Under the pieces are notes generated by a model, which saw only the letters and a program-made list of their open reading frames with translations, ran no database searches and was not told the DNA's origin. Shown piece after piece: positions 1 through 8,100 of a DNA stretch of 12,631 nt. Every line of letters starts with the position of its first letter. Within the stretch, counting starts at the first letter, position 1. This DNA comes from Phoronis ovalis. Taxonomy: Eukaryota > Phoronida > Phoronidae. A program made the position numbers and the translations under genes. The stretch covers positions 1 through 12,631 of the forward strand of contig JAOXYB010043470.1 of the NCBI GenBank assembly GCA_028565635.1, written 5' to 3'.

Positions 1-31
1 AAAAAAACAAGCCCGGGAGCCATACCATAAA

Positions 32-130
32 GCCCCCTGCCCGCATTTAAGAGACCCGGACAATGGATGCCCCCTGCCCCAACCTAACACACCAAATGCT
101 TGCTGTTCGCGATACCCCCCCCCCCCCCCC
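32..130. repeat. C-rich low-complexity patch with 16-C run
   Basis: GCCCCCTGCCC occurs twice (32-42 and 69-79), and an uninterrupted run of 16 C follows at 115-130. The patch contrasts with the AT-rich surroundings. The open frame across it reads a poly-proline run and is not taken as coding. Confidence 0.7.
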
Positions 131-150
131 TACACCCCTCACAGCTAGCT

Positions 151-248
151 ATGCTATTGAAAGTTTACGATATGTTAGAATATACACTGTTAAAATGTTA
201 TATTATAATAAAGCTATATGCTTTTGAACGTTTACGATATGTTAGAAT
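151..248 (+). repeat. Direct repeat, two 31-nt copies with 67-nt period
   Basis: Copies at 151-181 and 218-248 share GTTTACGATATGTTAGAAT and differ at only two of 31 positions. After each copy a GTTATATT-like word appears, hinting at a longer degenerate tandem unit. The function is unknown. Confidence 0.75.
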
Positions 249-1213
249 GTTATATTGGCAATTAAGTTTGTGTTTATATATTTATCTAAACTTCTGTATA
301 AGCGAGTGTTTATTGGACGGAGACGCCTAACAGAAGGATAAATGGTATATTTGACTACCCACCTTTAATTATGTTGCAGGTGTACATCTACAATATGTGT
401 TTGTAAAATCCGACAGGTCGATTCTTAATTAATGAAACCTTGAACTTTCTGAGAAAAGATTTGTGTTGGGAAATGATCTTCTTTCAATACCTCATGTTGA
501 ACACCACGCGTGCGACGTCGGAAATCAAACTGAAGTGACTGGTGACTGAACCCGCCTGATGTTCGGTTATTTGGATGAAGATCAAACAGGGCAATATGGC
601 AGTTTCTGTTTTAGGGCACCTTCAAGATATTGCATATATTACCCTATTAACTTTGATCTCCCGAACCGTATACCTTTCCTATTCTATTTTGTTCTAGCTT
701 AGTGTAGCTAGTAGTAAGAAATGCCATCCCACAATCCAGCACTGTACTGCGATAATAAAGGTAATGATATATAGCAATAGACACATGTGACCTTCCGTCA
801 TTACAGTACAACAGGGTGCGTTTCATGTACTATGGGATTTATAAACAATTGTATAAACTATGTAAACAAGATAAGGAAAATATTTCTCACTTTACATCGC
901 TCTGCCCTAGCCTCCAAGTGGAAAGAAGTAACATTTTTAATAACATGGAAACAGAGATATTCGTCATTGCACCAGTAGCATGCGAATCTTTTATGCATTT
1001 TTTCTTAGGAGTAGTGACCCAATCTCCAAATTAAAATACCAGCTTTGAGATAATTTGCAGTGCATGGAAGTTGGCCTAAATGAAAAGTTTGACTAACACG
1101 CCAAGGTGTTTGATACAAACCTTATCGTCGAAACGAAACATTCTACTCAAAGGAGAAGAGAACTACGTGTGTATATAATATGTTACGTCATGTCTGTAGC
1201 GGTACATAGTGAT
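249..1213. other. AT-rich noncoding stretch, no gene seen
   Basis: Short open frames here (around 787-1034) overlap one another, have no recognisable protein features and no convincing splice sites. A TGTTGCAG acceptor-like word at 372-379 is followed by a stop within nine codons. No structured RNA was recognised. Confidence 0.5.
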
Positions 1214-1366
1214 AGTTAGGGACTGGTCAGAAATTACCACAGGGGGGGGGGTTGGTGGATTTCAAAAACATGGTGCACAAAAAAATCCAACCCCCCTCCA
1301 GGGTTAGCACAAAAAATGCAACCCCCCTTAGAGCAAGTAAAAAAATGATGACCCCCCCTCCGACAG
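1214..1366. repeat. G/C-run repeat with about 31-bp internal tandem units
   Basis: After GGGACTGGTCAGAAATTACC comes a run of 10 G (1242-1251). Three head-to-tail units follow, starting near 1276, 1308 and 1339. Each consists of an A-rich run, a short mixed word and a run of six or seven C, in the pattern A6-7, then ATCCA / ATGCA / ATGATGA, then C6-7. Both strands remain open across it, so the long frames here arise from the repeat. It has the look of an interspersed or satellite-like element. Assignment to a named family would need a repeat search. Confidence 0.6.
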
Positions 1367-1369
1367 GCG

Positions 1370-1653
1370 ACGTTTGGTGTAAGAACACAAAATCGTTTGT
1401 CAAATTATTCCATTCCGAAGCCAAAAGACAGTATGAGTTACATGTTGATCTGAATAAGTTGGATGCCAAGCTGCAAAGTTTAACTGATGTCAAGAACCCT
1501 GCCTCTATAGGACGATTTCTGGATGAAAACTCCTCCTTGGCTCCTCACAACAATATTATTTTGGAGCAATGTAATCTAAAGATTAAGAACAGTATGAATT
1601 ACCTTAATTTGCTCGAAACAAGCACAACAGGATGGGGGGGGGGGGTGCGTTGA
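1370..1653 (+). other. Coding-like segment of unknown identity inside the G/C-run repeats
   Basis: An open frame runs from just after an acceptor-like CTCCGACAG to a TGA at 1652-1654. About 80 residues (roughly 1375-1620) have normal, mixed composition: charged, helix-prone, with words such as FHSEAKRQYELHVDLNKL and SIGRFLDENSSL, and no simple repeats. The final residues read the 12-G run and are unlikely to be protein. No ATG with clear context begins it, and no domain is recognised. It could be an isolated exon, a decayed gene or element fragment, or chance. Confidence 0.25.
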
Positions 1654-1747
1654 AATAGGAGGACCATTAATGTAATGTTAACGCACACCCCTTTTGAAAT
1701 AGTAAACGCACCCCCCTTTGAAATAGTAACGCACTCCTTTTTGAATT
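1634..1747. repeat. 12-G run plus tandem AACGCAC-C-run units, partly inverted
   Basis: A run of 12 G (1634-1645) leads into GGGGGGTGCGTT (1640-1651), the exact reverse complement of AACGCACCCCCC at 1705-1716. Three forward units of about 24 bp follow: 1680-1704, 1705-1728 and 1729-1747, each AACGCAC, C-run, T-run, GAAATAGTA or variant. A further unit is at 1913-1931. The inverted arrangement could form a stem with a G/C-rich core. Confidence 0.65.
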
Positions 1748-1778
1748 GACAGGGAGAGACACGCCACTGACCGCAGAG

Positions 1779-1860
1779 TTTTTTTTGCTTGTCAATTTAA
1801 TTTGGGAGTACGGAGACCTTTTTTTTTTTGCTTGACAATTTTTTCTGCCAGCACGGAGAC
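1779..1860 (+). repeat. Two-unit degenerate tandem repeat, about 40 bp
   Basis: Units 1779-1817 and 1818-1860 both run T-tract, GCTTG(T/A)CAATTT, spacer, ACGGAGAC. A third, more decayed unit (TTGAATTGACAGGGAGAGAC) lies at about 1741-1760. The block is embedded between the AACGCAC units, suggesting a composite repeat cluster. Confidence 0.55.
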
Positions 1861-2235
1861 GTTTCAGCAACCGTTTTTTAGGATTGCTGAAGTGATATTT
1901 TCTCAAATCAGTAAACGCACCTCCCTTTTCAAAAAGTGTCTGACGGTCCTGAACTGTACATATATTCTACTTCCTAACAATATATACAAATGAAAAGATA
2001 AGATTTATATCATATAGCAATTAATTTAATAGTTCGGTGTTTGAACTGAAAATTCATATCACCAAATGGTATTATTAAGTAAAGTACATCACTGTTGAAT
2101 GTTGTTAATGATTGGTATGAATGATGTTAAAAGTGATTGAAGAGTAGTATAATTCTTATTCCATTTCTCACATGTGGCCTGGTGGTTACTTGCAAAAGAA
2201 TTGGTGGGGGTTTCTAGTCCCATTTTAAAAATCCT

Positions 2236-2487
2236 TATCCCATGGCAAAAATTGCATTCCAAAATATACAAATAGTAAAAGAAAATTCAAACAATTCACA
2301 ACACTGGGAAAAAATCTTAGACAGGTACACCCCATGGCAAAAGCAGTTTACAAAGAAAATCCTGGAAATTTAAATGTGGCACGTACAAAAACACGAAATT
2401 ATCGTTTTTTGAAAATATTTATCCATGGTTAAAAAGACACCCCATGGCAAAAAATATTAAACATATAAAAAATACCCCATAGTAAAA
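2236..2487 (+). repeat. Recurrent CCCCATGGCAAAA motif cluster
   Basis: CCATGG cores occur at 2240, 2332, 2423 and 2442. Three are followed by CAAAA and preceded by TCC or CACCC; the one at 2423 reads ATCCATGGTTAAAAA. A fifth, altered copy, TACCCCATAGTAAAAG, is at 2474-2489, and ATAGTAAAAG also occurs at 2272-2281. The first three cores are 92 and 91 nt apart, hinting at a decayed tandem array. No coding frame is supported. Confidence 0.5.
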
Positions 2488-2554
2488 GTGGGCCCATTTG
2501 TTAGTTATTGTGAATGGCATTATGCACCAGGTTAGTCCTGGCTACATGACATTG

Positions 2555-2708
2555 CTATTGCTTGCCTGCGGCGGAGCAGTAGGTCATAGCCCTCTCTGTG
2601 TGTTAAAAAATGTCAGTTTGAAAAGTAAATATCAAAAATATTTGATTGGTTAAAAAAATTCAACAGCTTTCAACAAACAGAGGGCTCTGATCCTACGGGA
2701 GGCAATAG
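2555..2708. repeat. Foldback (inverted-repeat) element
   Basis: The left arm at 2579-2604 (GTAGG..TAGCCCTCT..GTGTGTT) pairs with 2672-2696 (AACAAACAGAGGGCTCTGATCCTAC) with few mismatches. Outer ends CTATTGC (2555-2561) and GCAATAG (2702-2708) also pair. The arms enclose an AT-rich loop of about 67 nt. Size and shape suit a small MITE-like or stem-loop element. No open frame and no clear target-site duplication were seen. Confidence 0.5.
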
Positions 2709-4021
2709 TAGGGTCGTGTACCTAGGACCACCCACGGGGATGTAGCTAGTGTGGATAGATGACTGATACATATGGGACTGGAATTACAGTACTAATCGAA
2801 CAGCTGATTGAATAAATTGGTCAACATGTATGGTGGGTAGGTCGATATTGGAATCAATGAAATAACTGCAGACATATATACTCGCGTGCAAAATCTTTAC
2901 CACTATAATTATGAATTACACAAAGAATACTACAGACAAATCTTCACGATTAAAGAAAATATAAATATTATGCAATTATGAATATTGTTATCTGCATTGT
3001 ATGACTTGTACTTGTAACGTTTAATGGCGAGCACCTAAAAATAGTCACGGAAATAGCATAATGGTTTATTTATTGCCCAACCTCAGCGTCCTCGTTCCGT
3101 ATAAATGTAAACAATCCATAAGCATAAGTTTTTGATCGGAAAATCTTCGTCCACACTATATACCAGAATATTGACTATTTCACCGTGTTTCAAACCCTGG
3201 GTTTCAAAGCCCACTTTCAACATAACCTAGACAAGTATTAAATGACATAACACACGTCACTTGATTAGTGCAATTAAGCGCGAGCATTGGCTAATATAAA
3301 TTAAAGCATTAGCGTTCTACTGGCATCTCGTGGTCGTTTAGTTAGCAAATGCGTTTCTAACAGAGAAACCGGCACTTAGAGGGATCGGTCTGTATTGTTG
3401 TTTGATTTTTTTTGTTGCATTTTTTACAAATTTTTACAAGTTCAAACGACATTTGGTTGCCAAAAACACGTGTAAGGAACGCTAAAGTTGACCTCAAAGT
3501 TTATGTATGTACACTTGTGGCAAGTGTCATATTGCTAAGTTGTTCTGCGTGCAAGATATAAGTTGTAAAAGATTATATGGTGAAAAAAGGCGACTTATGA
3601 AAAAAAAACTCAGCACAGCAATAATAAGTAATAAAATTCGTTATAGCATTGTACGGGTTAAGCATGTATGTAACGTCTAGAAACAGTGGATCCGTCGAAA
3701 TACAGTGTATATATGAAATACAGAAAGTGAAAAACGATCAATAATAGCCAGTCATCTACGATAAAACCATATATCTTAGCCTTCACCCTACAAAAGGAGT
3801 CAGGGACACTGCCCCCATTCTGTTGTTAAATAAAATAACATCGATCTACGAATTGCATGACTGTCCTTTTGTTATAAAATCAATACATCTACATACCCAA
3901 TATTGATATAAGTAAACTTAATTTCTAATTAATTACTGTTATTGACGAAGTGGAAGAGAAACAATTACAAGTAGGCGTAAACTATATAATATCGACATAT
4001 GTGAGAAACAATCAGAAAAAC
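2709..4021. other. AT-rich noncoding stretch, no gene supported
   Basis: No exon with LamG features or good splice pairs was found. A cluster of a CRE-like CACGTCA (3253-3259), inverted CCAAT (3286-3290) and TATAAATT (3295-3302) is promoter-like but has no matching first exon. A 58-codon ATG frame at 3507-3683 has Cys and Lys/Arg-rich composition and no recognised domain; it is treated as chance. This span may be intergenic or part of a long 5' intron of the main gene. Confidence 0.4.
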
Positions 4022-4108
4022 AGGTGTCCTGTACAAATTGTTAGTCCAGTAACCGGGTCACGCTATTAAACTAAAATATATTATTACATAGTACAGGTTA
4101 GGACACCT
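4022..4108. repeat. Small inverted repeat
   Basis: AGGTGTCCTGTAC (4022-4034) pairs with GTACAGGTTAGGACACCT (4091-4108), the second arm carrying about five extra bases. The loop is 56 nt and AT-rich. It could form a hairpin. There is no evidence of a known RNA. Confidence 0.45.
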
Positions 4109-4165
4109 CTTCATCTAATTAATATCAGCAGCTTTTTACCTCTTCATCTAATATCAGCAGCTTTT
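4105..4165 (+). repeat. Tandem duplication, 33 and 28 nt
   Basis: ACCTCTTCATCTAAT(TAAT)ATCAGCAGCTTTT occurs twice in direct succession (4105-4137 and 4138-4165). The second copy lacks one TAAT. The near identity suggests a recent slippage duplication. It overlaps the right arm of the adjacent inverted repeat. Confidence 0.75.
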
Positions 4166-5137
4166 GCTATCATGTCATTCAATAAACATTTGACGATTAA
4201 CTTTTAAATACAAAGTTCTGTCTTCTTTTATCCACTACACAAATATATTTATCCTAAATTATGCTAATTTTTTTGTCACACATACGCATGAGGCAAAACA
4301 ACAACTGAACGGTTAGAATGTCTTTGTGAAATTAAACATGTCAAAAAGTATGTTTTTTTTTGTACTTAGTTAACTCTATAATGAATGTTTTACGATGTAT
4401 TAATTAGACAAGGATTCAAGATTTCTTTAGGGCGTGCGGTTACTTAGCTGACTGGATATTGATGTCCGAGTAGAATTTATAGGTAATCGAAAGCAAGATA
4501 CGTAGTTCACTTTGTCTAAAAGAGTGTAGTAGGTAAGACGTACATTTTTGTCTACAAAGTGTTACAAGTTATCTGATGTTGTGGATTTTTCTCAAACAAC
4601 AATATTTTTAAATGTTTTCATGATACTTGCAATTCGAAATATTTTAATGATACAAAATAAGTTCTAAATTGATGATTATACTTATTTATGCTTTTTTATC
4701 TCTACGTCAAAGAACATAATGTTAGACGCTAAGTAAAAACATGTTTATTTTGTTTTTCAGGGAGAACAAGAGATACGACTTTATACGAGAAAATTTTCCA
4801 TTATTTTCTGTAAATGTCGGAAATAAATAATTTTATTTGTGGTTGCATGATATTTAAGTGTGTATAGAATTTTGAATTTGTTGTGTGCGTAAAATGTAAA
4901 TGAGATGAATGGTTACTTGTGTAGGTATGCGGGTGTTAAACATGCACGATTTCTATCAATCTTTCTCTTTCCTGTTAACGCGCTCAGTGAGTTATCCTGG
5001 CTGTGGAATGCCGAAGATTATCAGGAGGTAAAATTCAGCATATTTCGGTAAGTAGATTATTCTAAGCAAATGTTAACGTATTTTTACTTTTATTAAAATA
5101 AGATTACCATAATAAGTTTTTCTTTTTTCGTTTTCAG
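4166..5137. other. Region upstream of exon 1, no start exon resolved
   Basis: Splice-like sites exist: acceptor GTTTTTCAG at 4752-4760 and donors CA|GTGAGT at 4987 and CG|GTAAGT at 5048. A 48-codon ATG frame at 4905-5050 carries a hydrophobic stretch (FLSIFLFPV). However, every good donor in that frame ends in phase 0 or 2, while exon 1 needs phase 1. Joining them brings stops. The region may hold 5' noncoding exon material or intron. Confidence 0.4.
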
Positions 5138-5164
5138 CAACAATTATACCACCTGATCCCAATT
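5138..5164 (+). CDS. Exon 1 (27-nt microexon, N-terminal linker)
   Basis: A pyrimidine-rich tract ending in TTTTCAG precedes this 27-nt block and a strong GTGAGT donor follows it. Read with one base from an upstream exon, it encodes the linker TIIPPDPN plus the first base of a Ser codon, and it joins exon 2 in the only frame that agrees with all later exons. Introns on both sides are phase 1. No upstream exon with a matching phase-1 donor was found with confidence, so the start of the protein is missing. The exon is short enough that chance cannot be excluded. Confidence 0.5.
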
Positions 5165-8100
5165 GTGAGTACCTTTTTTTACATTTAATATGAAACATAC
5201 AGAATGTATCGCATAAAAGAAAGCACATTGTTTTGTTTAAAAAAAATAGAGTTGAAATGATACATCCAAATATACATTCATACCAGCTAGCGCGAATAAT
5301 GTTCTCGTAATTTTGTGATTTTCAAGATACGAAAAGAAAATACTTAGAACATTTTATGTAAAGAGTGGTACTAGGAAGTTAACACTTACGTTTACAAGGA
5401 AAATGAATACAAATCTAATTGTCTCTTTTTTAATTTAGCTTATGGGGTGACCACTGATTATTACTGGTCACTAAATCAAGAAGACAAAAATGACACACTT
5501 TCAATATTGTTTCTCAATCATGGCCGCACTCAAGGAGAGTTTAACATACCTATTACCCCAGTTACCCAGCAGAATGACAGTATGGTGGACGGTAGTGCCA
5601 TTTCATTGGACCGGGCGCAGAGTCAATGTCTTGAGGTATGCTTGGATGCTGTATATCTAGTCATATTCCGCAATCTGGAGAATTGGTCAAAATGTCAAAA
5701 TAATTATTTGGCAATTAGCTAGAATTAGTGTGTAGATAAGCTCAGAATATAGTAGGTGTGTTTTTTCATTAACATTTTAATTAAATTCAAATTTAAATTA
5801 TTGCCGTTATGCGTGATTCTCGACTTGCACTTGTATTTAAATAATATTCTAATTTTTCCACAACGTTCAAAGCAGTTAAGATTGTTACTATTTATTATTT
5901 TTAAAAACAAATAATATTAACAATAATTTTAATTAGTTTTGAAATATTTTTTTTATTTCACGCAACAATATTTTTTTGCATTGTTTCAGAAATACAATAG
6001 AAAAATGATAAAATAAGAAAACTTATTTTATATCTTTGTTTTGGAATCAAATTCTAAATTTATAGCGCCCCTGTCAATTAATTTTTCTCATCGTGTTTTA
6101 CGCTATCACTGACTCGCCCTAGTATTCTTTTAAAAATTGATTTAAGGTTCAAAGTGTTAAACGATATACATAATTTGTTACAGTAGATTCCTTAAAATAT
6201 TATTATGTACATATTTAGGCCACAGACTTTAATCAGGGTGAACATTGGTGCGTCGTGAATCCAAGTAACTGTAGTCAGGGATACTCGGTTTCACTGTGGG
6301 TTAAAATGGAACCTGACGAACTCGCTAGAACCGACGTGTCCTTCATTTATGCCACAGGTATGTGTAACATTTTTTTCAATTTGATTTTGCACCAGGCATT
6401 AGAATTTAAAGCCTTAACTTGATCCTCTCGAGGATTAATTTCCTAAACACGCTGAGAAGTGCATAAATTATATAAACGACAATATAACTGTAATCGCAAT
6501 GGGAGGTGGCATGAATTAATTTGCACACCAATTTCCTAATACAAATTAATGGTTATACCAAATCTGAATTAATGGCTTTACCCAATCTGAATGAAATATA
6601 TTTTGGTATTTTCATAATTTAGTGCAATGTGATTTTTTTATTAGGTCCTGGATACGGAGGAACGTTCATTTATCGTGACGGTAATGGTATCGGTGTTTTA
6701 GTCGCTGATGGAACACATTTTTGGTCTGTGACAGTACCCGATGCTCTGAACGTCAGTAACTGGCAGAACATTGCCTTCAGATGGAGCGTTTTCCATGGAC
6801 TAGAGGTAAACTTTGTTACAGGGGATTAAAAGTTGAATCAGCTAATAGTGCTGTGATAAGCTAACTGTCTTAAATTTTTGGTAAAGTTTCAAATTTATTA
6901 CATCTTTATTCGAAACATTGTATAGACCGAGGAAGAACTATCGGTTACATATGGAACTGTCAAATGTGCCCATGAGCAACAAATAAACATAAAAAACTAT
7001 TTCTTCCAGGTATATATTCACGGTAAATTAGCTGACCATGCTCCAATAGCTCGCCCAAAAGATTCTCCTCTTACTGGGGACCGGATAACGTTTGGCTGTC
7101 GTTTCGATGGTAACAGCAAAGTAGATTTTTCTACTCTTGAAATGGACGAAATAGCTATTTGGCGCCGCCGGGTTGAAGATTCTGAAATCCCATACTTCTT
7201 AGGCGCCATGGGTAAGTTCTTGAGCAAAAGAGCACAATTCATCATAAAACATTACAAAAAATACGATTAAATTACTTTTGTACAAATGTTTGTGAATCTA
7301 TACTCGTAAAAATTCAAGAAACGCTGGAGATATTAACTCTTTTTGTTCATATTTAAAATATAGTAACGATTGTGGCATTTTGGGGATCACTTTATTATTA
7401 CCACTGCACGTCAGTTAACCTTTACTCGGCCATGTTGCAACTTAAGAACATTATTGTGGCCTTGCTTATGTAACAAACTGAACTTCCTGTTTTAGTTCAA
7501 GTACCCAAACCGTTCTTTGATTATTCTGCCGATATCAAAGAACTCCCGATAACAACCATTGCCACAGGAAATCCGTATTATGAAGTTGCCGATTTCTATT
7601 GGCGGCTTGATCAGGCGACCGATCCTGAATGGAATGTGAATGCTGGCAGCGTAAATGTACTGGATGGACGCGGTTTAGTTGGTCAAGCTGCAAGTGCTTT
7701 ACAACTGTCTAATGATGCAACCAAAGTTAGCGTAAGTATAAAATAAATAACACGATTTCTATTGATGCTTTATTAAATTTTATTTACAAATAAAAATAAC
7801 ATTGTTACTTGTTATAAAATATCACTTCCAGATTTTATTCAGCTCTCCATACAAGGTTGCAACAATTTTTGCAAACTATTTTTTGCAATACCTTATACTA
7901 CTAACAGACGTTAAGTTTTGATTTCATAGTTTTAAGAAATACAAATTGTATAGGTAAGAACAATTAATATTGTTGTATCTGTATTTTAAAAAAAAGGAAA
8001 TCAATTGTATCTCGTTTACATTTTTGTTTCTGTCGTTTTTGCAGATGCTAGGTATCCCAGCAGGTAGCTGTGCTCATGATATTCGTCTTTGTGATGATGG

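Noticed and set aside
100-330. Open frame reading through the 16-C run
   Set aside because: Poly-proline from low complexity, no ATG at the given start, overlaps the 31-nt direct repeat, no domain.
372-406. Acceptor-like TGTTGCAG followed by GTGTACATCTAC, resembling the V-Y-I strand of LamG
   Set aside because: The frame stops after eight codons, and no other LamG sequence lies nearby.
787-1034. Two overlapping + strand open frames
   Set aside because: They overlap in different frames, lack any recognisable protein feature or splice context, and are short enough for chance.
1227-1493. Reverse-strand 88-residue frame
   Set aside because: Its hydrophobic repeats come from translating the A-run/C-run units; it is opposite the more protein-like + strand frame.
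1667-1906. Reverse-strand Lys/Arg-rich frame
   Set aside because: Produced by tandem AACGCAC and T-run repeats; internal residue repeats follow the DNA repeat period.
2089-2271. Reverse-strand 60-residue frame
   Set aside because: Runs into the CCATGG repeat cluster and shows no protein features.
3507-3683. 58-codon ATG frame rich in Cys, Lys and Arg
   Set aside because: No domain, no homology recognised, no splice or polyadenylation context; expected by chance in several kb of sequence.
4761-4809. Candidate exon between TTTTTCAG and TCT|GTAAAT
   Set aside because: The phase-1 frame is possible, but the peptide has no recognisable character, there is no start codon and no supporting upstream exon.
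4905-5050. 48-codon ATG frame with a hydrophobic stretch as signal-peptide exon
   Set aside because: Good donors end in phase 0 or 2; joining to 5138 in either phase creates a stop at once or in the next exon.
7018-7245. Reverse-strand frame across exon 5
   Set aside because: Shadow of a well-supported + strand exon with LamG features and good splice sites.
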